Translations under genes and position numbers: made by a program
Notes under the pieces: model-generated
Databases searched by the model: none
Told to the model about the DNA's origin: nothing
Seen by the model: the letters and a program-made list of their open reading frames with translations, nothing else
Part shown: positions 41,046-51,962 of the stretch, piece by piece
Numbering within the stretch: position 1 is the first letter of the stretch
How the letters are laid out: each line of letters begins with the position of its first letter
Source of the DNA: Sceloporus undulatus
Taxonomy: Eukaryota; Chordata; Lepidosauria; Squamata; Phrynosomatidae
Reading direction: 5' to 3'
DNA length: 64,000 nt
NCBI RefSeq assembly: GCF_019175285.1
Contig: NC_056529.1
Span: 15,994,533-16,058,532 of the forward strand

Positions 41046-41538
41046 CAGGGTTTCTCAACCAGGGTTCCCCGAAACGCTTGCGTTCCCGAAAGTGTTGCAT
41101 GAAACATTGTGACTGAAAGATAAGCAATATTTTCCCCACTATGTCTTTTTTATTGTTATTGTTTAAAAACATGTTTTCCCATATCCATAAAAATAGCAGA
41201 ACAAGAAAAGACCAACCTGACAGAAGCAACAAAGTGATCGTCCAAACACATTTACACCCATAATAAAACTCACATAGAATATCACTTCCTAACTCCACCT
41301 CTTTAAGTTGTCGTTACATTATTTTGATATGTCTATTGCTTTCTATTTTCCTTTTGCATTCTCACCTTGATAAATCATTACAGAGATACTTATTAAAATT
41401 AATATAAGTTATGTAACTGTCTACAAGAAAGATAAGCAACGTTTGCGCTGTACATATAATAATTTTATGTTCAGATGTTCTCTGAGACCTGGAAATTATT
41501 TCAAGGGTTCCTCCGGGGCAAAAAGGTTGAGCAAGTTG
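41046..41538. mobile_element. hAT element, 493 bp, non-coding
   Basis: Ends CAGGGTTTCTCAACC / GGTTGAGCAAGTTG, flanked by CTCTAGTC (41038-41045) and CTCTAGGC (41539-41546), an 8 bp duplication with one difference. No transposase frame. Confidence 0.85.
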
Positions 41539-41543
41539 CTCTA

Positions 41544-41742
41544 GGCTGCATCCGTATATAATCCAGTTTTACACCATTTTAACTGCCATGGCTCAGTACT
41601 ATGGAATTCTGGGAACTGCAGCTTGCTGTGACACCAAAGTTCTCTGGCAGAGAAGACTAAATGATTCACAAAACTGCAATTTCCAAAATTCCATAGCAGT
41701 GTGGTGTCAAACTGGATTATTTCTGCACTGTGGATGCAACTC
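41544..41742. mobile_element. Family A MITE
   Basis: GGCTGCATCCGTATATAATC at the left, CTGCACTGTGGATGCAAC at the right. Abuts the hAT element. Confidence 0.8.
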
Positions 41743-41944
41743 TATACCTTTCTGCAGTGCAGATGCAGATTCAGTTTTAAAGTCCTGTATAAGATTTACA
41801 TCACTTAAGCCAGAGTTCAAAAGGTAGACGCATTGAACCAAGGACTGGATGGTAAATCAGCGCTTGTTTAAATCCCTATGATTCAACTGACCTTCTTTAC
41901 TTTGAGCATGCAACTGGATTTAGGCCTTATTTGTGTGTGGGGGG

Positions 41945-43260
41945 GGGGGTTAACCATAGAAAAGGAGGCATAAACAATACCTAATGGGTATGCCACCAGT
42001 ATCATCATCCTCAGCTATGTCCTTCCAAATCCTTCAATTTGCTATTACTGTGGAACTGGGCCGCATGCTGCTGCACTTCAATCAACAACCTGTGAGTGTA
42101 TCCACACAAGAAAACCAAACTTCAAACCAATAACCATCTGGTTATTCAGATGTTACTCATCTACAATCCCGGATGTGAATTTCAGGTCAAACATCTGGAG
42201 ACACAAAATTCCTCTCCTCTGGCCTAAAGGGATGCCGGACAACTGCTTCTCCCAACCAATGATGTTTTGCTGTGAAACTGAAGTGTATATAGCAACACTT
42301 AAGTAGCTGTATCTGGTTTTCTACCATCCACTGCCACCCAGGGCTATATGGCACTTTGCCCATTCTCTATATAGACCACATAATGTGCTTGCTGGGCAAC
42401 AGGCAGCAGAACAGCAGAAGTTGAACTAGGTCACTGCATAGTTTGCAAGGGAATAAATGGACACTACACACCACATAATACAAACAGCATTAATGGGGGT
42501 GAGAATTTAATTTCCCCTTTTTCCTTCTATCAGAATTTATCTTTATGAGCATTGCTGTTGTGCATTATTGGCATTGTTGGCTCGAGCTGGACTCCTAAAA
42601 GGCCCGAGCGGTGTTAGCAGCAGATGTTCAGTAACCCATGTCCTTACTCCTTTAACCCTGTTTGGATCATCTGGTTCCTAGTAACCTTTAGTGGATTTTA
42701 TCAACTGCTGTTTTTATTTTCCTCTGTCCAGAGCTACTAGCTTTGCAAGGATCGCTGTGCCACCTTCAAGAGTCATGAGCTCACGTAATGAGCATGCAAC
42801 ATAAAAATAGGCTGCTTGAGAAATGGCAACAGGTTAGACTCGTCTGCCGGCCGACTCCATTATAAGTGCAGACACACCTTTTTCCTGCACGCCTTTAATG
42901 ACTTCCTGCAGCAACCCTCTTCAAATGCAAGGACTTGGAAACCATTATTCTTCCCATCATCAAAATCTGTGGCTCTGAAATGTAAGGGCATACACTCAGT
43001 CAAAAGAACTCCATACAGCTGAGAAAAAAGTATATCACCAGAGCTGGGCCAGATGCAGAGGCATTGCCTTGGTGTGTGATGCAACTGTTTCACAGGCAGA
43101 CATACCCCAGAGGAGCTGAAGAGGCCAAGAGTGAGGACAGAAAAGCCAAAGAGTTCTTAATCAAGCAAAAGACTAAATAAAGGAGTGAGAAAATCTATGT
43201 AGAAAATTCTGACTGGGAGCATTTGAATTGTAATCCCAGAACAATGATTACGAAGAAAGT
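41945..43260. other. AKTIP intron 1 segment, nothing recognised
   Basis: Unique-looking 1.3 kb after a G run near 41939-41949. No element or exon identified. Confidence 0.4.
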
Positions 43261-43262
43261 AC

Positions 43263-43500
43263 ATGTTGTTATTGTGTGCCTTCAAGTCATTTCCTACTTA
43301 TGGCAACCCTACAGTGAACTTATCATGGGGATTTCTTGGTAAGGTTTGTTCAGAGGAGGTTTGCCACTGCCTTCCTCTGAGGCTGAGAGCATGTGACTTG
43401 CCCAAAGGCCCCCAGTGGGTCCCATGGCCGAGCGGGGAATCGAACCCTGAGTTCCAGAACCGTAGTCCAACACTCAAACCACTATGCCATGCTGGCTCTC
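43263..43500 (-). repeat. ACA-type tRNA SINE, full length
   Basis: GTTGTTATTGTGTGCCTTCA tail, GAGCGGGGAATCGAACCCTG and the CACTATGCCATGCTGGCTCT head on the right. Confidence 0.88.
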
Positions 43501-44182
43501 ACATTTGGCACACAATGAAGGTCAAATGTGTAGGTAGGTTTCTCTCTCCAGCCTACCGTTCCCCATTCATAATTGTAACCTAGCAAGGACCAATGCAAAA
43601 CTAACATTTGAAAACCTGAAGAGCAGTTGCTTCTTTATCAAGATATCACACACACACATATACAGAGGTTTAAGTGGAATCAACACAATGCCTCATCCAC
43701 AGAACACAAAGGACCACTAATAACAGAAAGGGCCATACCTGAAGCCTAAATCTTTGCTCCGAAGAAACAAGATTCTTCAACAAATGCCATATAATTTGAG
43801 TGAGTCTTTCTGCGTGAATCCTACCACACCATCCTATTTATCCTTTCTCCAACAATCTTGCCAGCTTTTTCTCCCCTATAATTCAGCATGATTACTCTGT
43901 ATCAGGACGCCCTGCAAGGCCACACCTGCACCAAGAATGTGCCTTTACTGGATGAAGAAGAACAACACAAGACTGCAAACCCTGCTGTTGTAAACAAGGA
44001 GAATTATGGACTCAGAAGCCTCCAGAAAGTGTGCTCTTCATACTAAAACAACTTCAACAGAAAAAAACACGGCAAGTGGGGAGCAATGGTGTATGTCACA
44101 GTCAGACCATATATCATTCATCCTTGCCTTAAGAAAATGGCTGGCACTCAGAAATAACCCCTCCCTCCAACAATCATGTCCA

Positions 44183-44940
44183 GTTTGTTGTTGTTAACTG
44201 TCTCCGAGTCAATCTGGACCCATGGTGACCCTGTGAATGAGACATTTCCAAGATCCCCTGTCCTCCACTGCTCTGCTCAATTCCCAGAGTCTATCCCTCT
44301 GGTGTGGGCTCTTCCTCTCTTTCTACTGCCTTCTACCTTTCCTAGCATTATTGCCTTTTCTAATGAGTCAGGCCTTCTTGTGATGTGGCCAAAGTACGAC
44401 AGCATCAGCTTCATCATCTTGGCTTCTAAGGGGAATTCGGGCTTGACCTGTTCTAGGACCTATTTCTTTGTCTTTTTGGTTACCCACAGTAACCTCAGCA
44501 CTCTTCTTCAGGACCACATCTCAAATGCGTTGATTTTCTTCCTTCCACTTTCTTCACTGTCCAGCTCTCACATCCGTATGTAGTGATAGAGAATACAATG
44601 GTCTGGATGAGTCCAACTTTAATGCTCAGTTGCATATGTTTACACTTTAGGATCTTGTCTGCTTCTTTCATATCCATTCTTAGGTCCAAAACACAATGCA
44701 GAAATAATCCAGTTTGAGACCACTTTAACTGCCCTGGCTCAGTAGTAGGGAATCCTGGGAACTGTAAGCCCCCAGAGCTCTCTGACAGAGAATGCTCAAT
44801 GCTTCACAAAACTACAATTCCCTGAATTCCCTAGCATTGAGCCAGGGCAGTTAAAGCGGTCTCAAACTGGATTGTTTCTGCAGTGTGTTTCAGACCTTAG
44901 TCTTCCTTCTTATTTCTTGACTGCAGTCTCCCGTTTACTA
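44183..44940 (-). mobile_element. RTE/BovB-like LINE 3' end, split by a family A MITE
   Basis: On the - strand, short frames give YGCESWTVKKVE and nearby RTE-type residues, with the 3' end at 44183 (GTTGTTGTTAACTGTCTCCG, reversed). Broken frames, so an old copy. It is interrupted at 44684-44895, and what looks like its continuation follows at 44901-44940. A second copy lies at 62285-63075. Confidence 0.75.
44684..44895. mobile_element. Family A MITE with 5 bp target duplication CTTAG
   Basis: Ends GTCCAAAACACAATGCAGAA / TCTGCAGTGTGTTTCAGAC, flanked by CTTAG at 44679-44683 and 44896-44900. 212 bp. This copy gives the clearest ends for the family. Confidence 0.85.
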
Positions 44941-44944
44941 CTCT

Positions 44945-45166
44945 TTGTTGTTGCTGTGTGCCTTCATGTCATTTCCAACTTATGGTGACCCTAAAGTAAA
45001 CCTATCATGGGGTTTTCTTGGCAAGAGTTGATCAAAGGAGATTGCCATTGCCTTCCCCTGAAGCTGAGAGCAAGCGACTGGGTTTCATAGATGAGCTGAT
45101 AATCGAACCTTGGTCTCCAGAGTCGTAGTCCAATACTCAAACCACTACGCCACACTGGCGCTCATT
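44945..45166 (-). repeat. ACA-type tRNA SINE
   Basis: GTTGTTGCTGTGTGCCTTCA tail, GATAATCGAACCTTGGTCTC and CCACTACGCCACACTGGC. Confidence 0.87.
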
Positions 45167-45646
45167 TTACTACAATCTACCTAACTCTTGCATCTAATTA
45201 CCCTCTTATCTATACCTTGATTGCTACCATGAACCATCCCCTCCCGTCTCAAAGCATCTACCTAAAGCCACTTTGAGTTCCAGTTTTTGGGGGCAAGCAA
45301 GACACAAATAAATATAATAATAATACCTAGCCCCAAGTCTTCTGCTCACGGGTCACACTCCTCCTTCACCCCATTACCTTCTCAACACAAAAAACACCAT
45401 TCAGAATGAACATACTCTTACCTCCGTTCTCCTCACCAAACTTGGCACCTGCTTCTACAACTCCCACAGGAACCCACTCATTTAGTTTAATGTTCTTCAA
45501 CACCTGCATGATTTCTCAAGACAAAATCCTTCCACCACTAAGGCCCAGACTCCCCTGGTTTTCCACTTTCCACACCTTACTGCTGCTTCTGAGTTCAGCA
45601 CTGTCCCCATTCCTGAGCAACTAACTTTGTGTGTGCGTTTGCTTTT

Positions 45647-45874
45647 AGCGTGGCGTAGTGGTTTGAGTGTTGGACTACGACTCTGGAGACCAGGGTTCAA
45701 TTCCCAGCTCTGCCATGAAACCCACTGGGTGACCATGGGCGAATCACACCCTCTCAGCCTCAGGAGGAGGCAATGTCAAACCTAATCTGAACAATTCTTG
45801 CCAAGGAGACCCCATGACAGATTCACCATAGGGTTGCCGTAAGTCGGAAACAACTTGAAGACACACAGCAAACA
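45647..45874 (+). repeat. ACA-type tRNA SINE, full length
   Basis: GCGTGGCGTAGTGGTTTGAG head, GGGTTCAATTCCCAGCTCTG B box, and a body ending GTAAGTCGGAAACAACTTGA with ACACACAGCAAACAA tail. Confidence 0.9.
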
Positions 45875-46047
45875 AGAACGAAACCTTTACCAATGGATCT
45901 TCTGTCTAACCGCTGTTAACTTTTTCCAAGGTGTGTCGGTCAACATCTTGAGAAAGAGACGCATCCTGAGAAACAAAAAGAGTCAGCACTTTGTGAAATG
46001 AGGTCGAAGTACAGCCTGGTCTTCCTCCTTTGAGTACCTGAACTTTG

Positions 46048-46206
46048 TTCTTGTTGTGTGCCTTGTAGTCGTTTCCAACTTATGGCGACCCTAATGCAAA
46101 CCTATCAGAGGGTTTTCTGGGGCTGAGAGTGTGTGATGAGTCTAAGGTTACTCAATGGGTTTCTATGGCTGAGCAGGGAACTGAACCCCAATCTCCAGAG
46201 TCCAAT
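46048..46206 (-). repeat. ACA-type SINE with internal deletion
   Basis: TTGTTGTGTGCCTTGTAGTC through GCAGGGAACTGAACCCC; the part between the tail and the CTGAGAG block is shortened. Confidence 0.8.
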
Positions 46207-46318
46207 TTTAATTCTCCTCTATCTGCTTTAATTTGTAAGCCCTGCTCAGTTAATAACAACAACAACAATAGTAAGTGCCCCTCATTTAACATTAACAATT
46301 ACTACTAATATTAGTATC

Positions 46319-46365
46319 TTGCATGGCAGGGTCTCTTGTGATCTCTTCCAACTCTATGATTCTTT
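46319..46365 (+). repeat. CR1 LINE 3' tip
   Basis: GCATGGCAGGGTCTCTTGTG followed by CTCTTCCAACTCTATGATTCT, the usual end of reptile CR1. Confidence 0.6.
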
Positions 46366-46708
46366 CTTAAATAGTGTTGCTAATGGTAGCAACAATACCA
46401 ACAACATAATACCCATTTGGATTGTCATTAATAATTAATTAGGTGCCTTATTAATAGTTGGATTAATAAGTCAAACCACTGCAACATGCTTGGTCTCATA
46501 TCTGACTCGGACCCATACATTTTATGGCAGGACTGTGTGAAGCAGAAGTTCAACAGGGGAAGAGTTTCCCTTTAATGTGGATAAACAAGAGTCCTCCTCC
46601 TGCTGAATTTCAACCTGCTTGTTTACTGTTTAGTATGTTTAACGTATGTTTTGAGGGGGAGGACAATGCTCCTAAGTCTTTGCACAAGACAGAAGACTAA
46701 CAGATGAA

Positions 46709-46895
46709 GGGTGCATCCACAGTGTATAAACAATGCAATTTGATACCACTGTAAGTGCTGCAGATCCATTTTATGGAACTCTGGGATTTGTAGTTTCACA
46801 AGGTCTTTAGCCTTCTCTGCCAAAGGGAGCTGGTGACTCACCAAACTACAAATCCCAGGATTCTGTGGGATGGAGCCATGGCAGCTAAATCCATG
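46709..46895. mobile_element. Family A MITE
   Basis: GGGTGCATCCACAGTGTATA, inner CTGGGATTTGTAGTTTCACA and its partner ACTACAAATCCCAGGATTC. Confidence 0.8.
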
Positions 46896-46914
46896 GAGCA
46901 GCTGCTGTGTGCTT

Positions 46915-47632
46915 AACCTGATAAATTCTTCCTTGTGAAGCTGTAGACCTGAGGAATTTCAGCCTGTGAAGCCACTCCTTGCGCAGATGAATTTCAGCCT
47001 GTGAATTCATTACCTGGCCTGGTAATTTTTGCTTCTGGAGAGGTGCTTGACCTGACAAATTCATACCTGCGAAGCTGCACTTGAGCCGATGAATTTCAGC
47101 CTGTGAAGTTGCTGCTCGACATAATTAATTTCTGGCTGTTTGACTGGATGAATTTGTGCTTCTGAAGCTGTGCTCAACCTGATGAATTCCTGCCTGTGAC
47201 GCTGTATAAGTTCCTGCCCATGAAGCACCTGCTCGGCCAGAATTCCTGCCTGTGAAGCTTCAGCTCAACCTGACGAATTTTCTGCTTCTGAAGCTGCGCT
47301 TGACCTGATGGATTCATGTCCGTGAGGCACCTGCTCAACCTGACGAATTCCTGCCTGTGAAGCTGTATTTAACCTGATGAATTCCAGCTGTTTCACAAGA
47401 AGAAGCACTTCCTTGGCCTGATGAATTAATGCCTGCGAAGCTCTAGCTTGACCTGACGAATTCCTGCCTGTGAAGCTGTATTTAACCTGATAGATTCCAT
47501 CTGTTTGACAGGAAGAATCCCTGCTTCTGAAGCAGCTGGTTGACCTGACGGATTCCTGCCTGCCAAGTTGCACTTGACCTGCTTGTGAAGCTTTAGCTTG
47601 ACCTGGTGAGCTCCTGCCTGTGAAGCTGCTGC
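46915..47632 (-). repeat. Minisatellite at start of AKTIP intron 1
   Basis: About 20 degenerate units of 34-38 bp built on CCTGATGAATTCCTGCCTGT followed by GAAGCTG. Units start near 46915, 46950, 46980, 47050, 47094, 47178, 47269, 47302, 47337, 47372, 47424, 47451, 47486, 47542 and 47598, among others. The array begins about 40 bp inside intron 1. It creates a 190-codon open frame on the - strand (47265-47837) that is not a gene. Confidence 0.85.
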
Positions 47633-47674
47633 TGCTGACCGCCCTTCGCTCCCCATTTCCCCTGCCCGACTCAC

Positions 47675-47880
47675 CTGCAGCGCTGTCAGCTCCGCGTTCG
47701 GTCACCTGAGTGGAAAAGCTTGTCCCTCCGCGGCCACCGTCGCCCGAGCCGGGCCAAGGCCGAGCATGCGCACTGCGAGGCCGGCCTCCCTCCCCGGCAG
47801 CCCCTCCCTCCCTCCCGCTGTCTCGCCCGCGCTCCACCTTACCCTGATCCGCTCTCCTCTTCCTTGTTTACCCCCATCTG
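47675..47880 (-). other. AKTIP: AKTIP non-coding exon 1 (probable)
   Basis: A CpG-rich stretch on the AKTIP strand ends in a strong donor, CTGCAG/GTGAGT, at 47675. AKTIP has an upstream non-coding first exon in other vertebrates. The 5' end is a guess. A weaker alternative donor lies near 47700. Confidence 0.55.
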
Positions 47881-48300
47881 CTCCGCTCGCGACCCTGCGA
47901 CGGTGGATATCCGGCCCAGGAGCGGCATTCCTATTGGTCGGTGTAGCAGCCAATCATAGCCCAAGCCCCGCCTCTTTTACAGCCCTCTCCCTATCAGCGT
48001 TTTGTGACTCCCGCATTAACCTCACGGCTCCGCCCCTTGTGAAGCAATGAGAGTCCAATGCTAGGCCGCTACCTGTTGCTAAGGGGCGGGTCTCCTGGCA
48101 CGCCGGTAACGCCCCGTGCGTACATCCTGATTGGACAGCGGATCTGCCTATTTTTGAGGAATAGAAGGGGCGGGAGGTGGACTAGGAGTGACTGGTCAAG
48201 CAGCCAATGGGTGACCGGAGATGGATAAGGGCTACCAATCAGAAAAAGAGAGTAGGAGAACGTGAAGGCTAATTGGTGATAAAAAGAATAAAAGGGGCGG
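47881..48300 (-). promoter_or_regulatory. AKTIP: AKTIP promoter region with seven CCAAT boxes
   Basis: CCAAT/ATTGG pentamers at 47933, 47950, 48055, 48130, 48204, 48235 and 48272 within 344 bp, in both orientations. GC boxes occur near 47966, 48030, 48081, 48168 and 48294. An NRF1-like GCATGCGCA lies at 47764-47772, inside or next to exon 1. No TATA box. The pattern is that of a housekeeping CpG-island promoter; NF-Y and Sp/KLF use is inferred. Confidence 0.65.
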
Positions 48301-48326
48301 GATTTAAGGGCGTTGGCGTCATTAGT

Positions 48327-48441
48327 TGCTGTGGCTTTCTCAGTCACCACAAATTACAATTCCCCAGAATTCCCATTGCATTGAGCCATGGCAGTTAAGA
48401 AAGTGGTATCAAACTGGATTATCCTTGCAGTGTGGACGCAG
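48327..48441. mobile_element. Family A MITE, one arm
   Basis: AATTACAATTCCCCAGAATTC to CAAACTGGATTATCCTTGCA and GTGTGGACGCAG. Lies just upstream of the AKTIP promoter. Confidence 0.75.
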
Positions 48442-48652
48442 TTTATGTGATACACATGTTTGCAAACATCTGCTTTGTCCTCTTCACAATATATCAGTTG
48501 AGAGAAGCATGGAAAGGAACATTTTAAGATGGCCACTGGGCCTCAGATCATTCTTTTGTTGAAGCTGAATACAGTTTGGGGGCAAAAATTCATCTTGAAT
48601 ACCCTTTAAATTCTGAAATACACATGGAGTCTATTCACCACCCACTAACATG

Positions 48653-48745
48653 GGAGCCACTAACCACTAGGCTGTACTATACAATTTAAGGCTATTGAGG
48701 CCAAGGTTCAAATCCCTGATCCTCCTGGGCAAGTCACACATTTTA
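48653..48745 (+). repeat. Degraded ACA-type SINE head
   Basis: GGTTCAAATCCCTGATCCTC and GGGCAAGTCACACA. Followed by an (AAT)n run near 48777-48800. Confidence 0.5.
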
Positions 48746-48796
48746 GGAGAAATGATGGGTCTCATAATACTCCTAATAATAATAATAATAATAATA

Positions 48797-49027
48797 ATCA
48801 GACTGGATTATTTAGTAATAGTAATAAATAATTATTATTTGATAATAATCTGGTTGGCTCAATGCTAGGGAATTCTGGAGCTGTCGTTATGTGAGGCATT
48901 TGGCTTTCTCTGTCAGAGACCTCTGGTGCAAGAAACAAACTACATTTCCCAGGATTCCCTAGCACTCAGCCAGGGCAGTTGAATTTAGAGGCCTCAAACT
49001 GGATTATTTCTGCAGCGTGGTTTGGAC
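48797..49027. mobile_element. Family A MITE with AT-rich expansion
   Basis: GACTGGATTATTTAG, a TAATAA-rich stretch, then GGCTCAATGCTAGGGAATTC; right arm ACTACATTTCCCAGGATTCC to GCAGCGTGGTTTGGAC. Confidence 0.75.
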
Positions 49028-49148
49028 CTGAGCCATGTATTTTTGTAAAAAATACGTTTTCTGCATTCATACATTAAACGATACACGTCTTTCTGTTTTT
49101 ACGAAGGGCCCACGCTCCAAAAATAGTGGATTTGGGGGCCTCTTGGTG

Positions 49149-49160
49149 TATGTGTATATG

Positions 49161-49203
<43 letters not shown>

Positions 49204-49328
49204 ATTATATGTGTGTGTGTGTGAAAATATATATATATGTGTGTGTGTGTGTGTGAATATTATATATGTGTGTGTGTGTGGTATGTGTGTGATATATATA
49301 TATATATATGCATTTATATGTGTGTGAA

Positions 49329-49360
<32 letters not shown>

Positions 49361-49361
49361 A
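49149..49361. repeat. Compound (TG)n/(TA)n microsatellite
   Basis: More than 200 bp of alternating purine-pyrimidine runs, a Z-DNA-prone pattern. The HTHT-rich open frame on the - strand is a by-product. Confidence 0.95.
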
Positions 49362-50106
49362 TAAACCCGGGGCATCCCTTATAATAAAGGACCATTGGCA
49401 ACCCTAAGTGCAATGCAAAAGTTTATTTTGTTGCCACACTACAGATCACGACGATTCTCTGTAATCAAAAGCATCCAGATTGCTGAACAGCTGACAAGTC
49501 AAATTTTGTACATGGCTGTACATATTTTTATTTATTTATTTCATTATTGCCAATGAAAAATGTCATATTTATCCCACTAGGAAAAACGAAAACTACCATG
49601 GCATGAACCTCACCTATCTATAAAGCCTGGAAAGTTATTTTTCAGATGCATATATACCAGCAGGCTGAAACCATAACATGATTAAGAGCATGCTTTGAAA
49701 AACCCACTACATTTCACCACTATTCAATTTACGGGTGACTTCAGCATCTCATTATTCCTCTTATAAGCTTCTTTCCAAGCTCAAGAATCAATATGTGCGC
49801 AAAACTAGTGCTTTGAAATCTATGTGTTTGGTTCTAGGAAATAGAAAGTGCCACTAGATGGTGTTCTGCAGCTGTTCCATTGACAAACTATAAAACACTC
49901 TGCAGAAACATTTCTGTCTGAAATGCACATGTCTCAGAAAGAGAGAGCTGTGGTCATTTCACGCAAAGAATATCTTTGAATTTCTACCGCGACGGTAGAA
50001 ATCCATCAACCCCTTCAAGAAACTTGCCCAGATACAGACAGACATCCTCTTTCCCAACAAATTGCAAGCAACAGGATGCAATTCCTAAAGATGAACCTCA
50101 CAGACT

Positions 50107-50335
50107 ACAGTTGGCCCTTTTTATACACTGATCTTTTTATACACCGATTCAAGCATCCATGGTCTGAAAATGTTCCCAAAAAAGTATACATTTCAAATAT
50201 CAAACCTTGATTGTCCATTTTTTATAAGGGACACCATTTTGATATGTCATTATATTTAATGGGACTTGAGCATCCATGGATTTTGTTATCCGCGGGGGAT
50301 CTTGGAACCAAACCCCAGCGGATAACCACACAAAC
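50107..50335. mobile_element. Tigger-like MITE
   Basis: CAGTTGGCCCTTTTTATACA at the left, GGGACTTGAGCATCCATGGA inside, GGAACCAAACCCCAGCGGAT at the right. Related to 20852-21036. Confidence 0.8.
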
Positions 50336-50509
50336 TACAGTAGCAAACTGTGCACAATCCTTTCCAAGAAGCTTCTTAGACATCTGATAAGCATTATGTA
50401 CAGAACACAAGACAAGATCAAGAGGGAGATCTGTATAGAAACACAGATAAGGAACCAGCCCTCTTCATAAGCCATCATCGAACGTAAATTCTCAGACATA
50501 AGCCACTAT

Positions 50510-50640
50510 ATGCATCTGAAGAAGTAGACTGAAGTCTACGAAAGCTCATGCTGCCAACTTCTTTCTTTCAGTTAGTCTCAATGGTGCTACAAGATCTCTC
50601 CACATACTGATTTTACGGATTAACATGGCTATATCTTTGA
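50510..50640 (+). mobile_element. Penelope-like tail with hammerhead-like motif, copy 1
   Basis: CTGAAGA at 50516-50522, stem GTAGAC/GTCTAC (50524-50529 with 50534-50539), GAAA at 50540-50543, mini-stem GC/GC at 50544-50551. Then TTAGTCTCAATGGTGCTACA and GATTTTACGGATTAACATGG. Family assignment inferred. Confidence 0.55.
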
Positions 50641-50737
50641 GTCCCTTTCTTTGGGGATGATGAGTTGTAGGACAGACCATCTGGACAGCCAAAAATTCCT
50701 TTTACCCCAGCATGGAATAAAGCAAAAGATCTTAGAT

Positions 50738-51278
50738 CAGGGATAGAAATCATGCAGGTCTCCAGATATTGTTGAAGTGCAACTCCGAGCAGCTCTCAGC
50801 ATTGACTACTGTATATACTCATATATAAGTCTAGAAATTTAGGTCCCCAAAAAACTGAGTCAACTTATCCACAGGTCAATGTAAATACTGTATCTTAACT
50901 CTTATTTAAAAGAAGGAACCATCCTCTGGTGAAAAGCAAGAGTATAATCTGTCCTGGCAGCATTTACTCCTTCTACTCTCTCATCCATCCAGCCTTAAGA
51001 GTAAGCACAAAGAGTTATGCCTGCTGGAATTTTGTAAGCTCTTTGACATTGTTTGCTTTGCTTCATCCTTCAGATCCTTTGCTATATGCCCCTACGTTTT
51101 ACCCTCGACTTATCCACAGTTCATAGCAAAATCCATAATTTTGGCCCTGAAACGTGCCCTCGACTTATCCATGAGGTCGACTTATAGTCAAGTAGATACG
51201 GTATGTTGGCGAAGGCTGCAAGGACTTGCAGTCTAACAACGTCTGGAGGGCCACACGGTTCTCATTCCTACCCCAGAC
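50738..51278. mobile_element. hAT-like foldback remnant split by a family D MITE
   Basis: CAGGGATAGAAATCATGCAG with GTCTCCAGATATTGTTGAAG at the left and CAACGTCTGGAGGGCCACAC at the right are the two arms of a common lizard foldback; 50809-51201 sits between them. Confidence 0.6.
50809..51201. mobile_element. Family D MITE, 393 bp, TA target
   Basis: Ends CTGTATATACTCATATATAA / CAAGTAGATACGG, flanked by TA at 50807-50808 and 51202-51203, fitting a Tc1/mariner-type element. Most complete copy in the window. Confidence 0.85.
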
Positions 51279-51399
51279 TAACTGGCTTTGCCTGTAAGAT
51301 TCGCCCCCAATCCCACTCTTCATGAGAGTATGATGATCGGTTTTACAAGCTTTGCAAATCAGAGAACACAGTCCTTGTAAACAACCTTTGATCAGCCAC

Positions 51400-51720
51400 T
51401 TCTATAATATAATTACCGACTTTTCATTTATAGCTGCGTGATTGTACTTTGCGATGATGGGTCGCAGCCACTCTTGGAAGCCAATTTAAAACTGTGTTCC
51501 AAGTGAAAATTAATTTGTTTGCCTGAAAAGAAAACGCCAACCCACGTAATTTTAGAGACGATCAGACATAATACAACTCTTTTGTTTTTGAAAGTTTGTC
51601 TTCCCTGGAGTATGGAATTGGATTTTTATTTTTATTCTTTTACACAAAAGTCACTAGCCCACTTTCATCTCTTTGTTGCCTCCGCCGCGTAGTGACATAT
51701 TAAATAGGTTTGTAAGTATT
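51400..51720. promoter_or_regulatory. Candidate conserved non-coding element 1
   Basis: Repeat-free, AT-rich, non-coding block with homeodomain-type TAAT cores (AAAATTAATTTGTTTGCCTG near 51507). Called only on texture; conservation was not tested. Confidence 0.35.
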
Positions 51721-51962
51721 TGATAGGTTGGGGGAAGAGCGTTATTAAAAAATATAATGAATAAATAACATTTTATATGAGCTGATCAAAGCATCAGATG
51801 CTGAAATGTAAACACATCGGACCCTGGATAAATATGAAAGGGTGGAGAGGATGGTATAATAGTAAACGGTGGTGCATAACCGTCTCCACAACTCTCCTCC
51901 TCATCCAAAATAATATAGGCCCAGGATAGAAGGGCCAAAAGTGGTGTGTCGCTGCTGATACT

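Noticed and set aside
45647-45720. tRNA-like sequence with A and B boxes
   Set aside because: Head of an ACA-type SINE with a SINE body and tail; same for heads at 3157, 23213, 43440 and 60433. Not tRNA genes.
45930-45975. Possible extra AKTIP 5' UTR exon (acceptor-like TTTCTCAG on the - strand)
   Set aside because: Plausible splice signals but no convincing donor and no support from known AKTIP gene structure.
47265-47837. 190-codon - strand open frame at the AKTIP promoter
   Set aside because: Runs through non-coding exon 1 and the tandem array; the repeated residues mirror the DNA unit. AKTIP starts at MNPFWS, 8.6 kb downstream.
49099-49413. 104-codon His/Thr-repeat open frame
   Set aside because: Translation of the (TG)n/(CA)n microsatellite.
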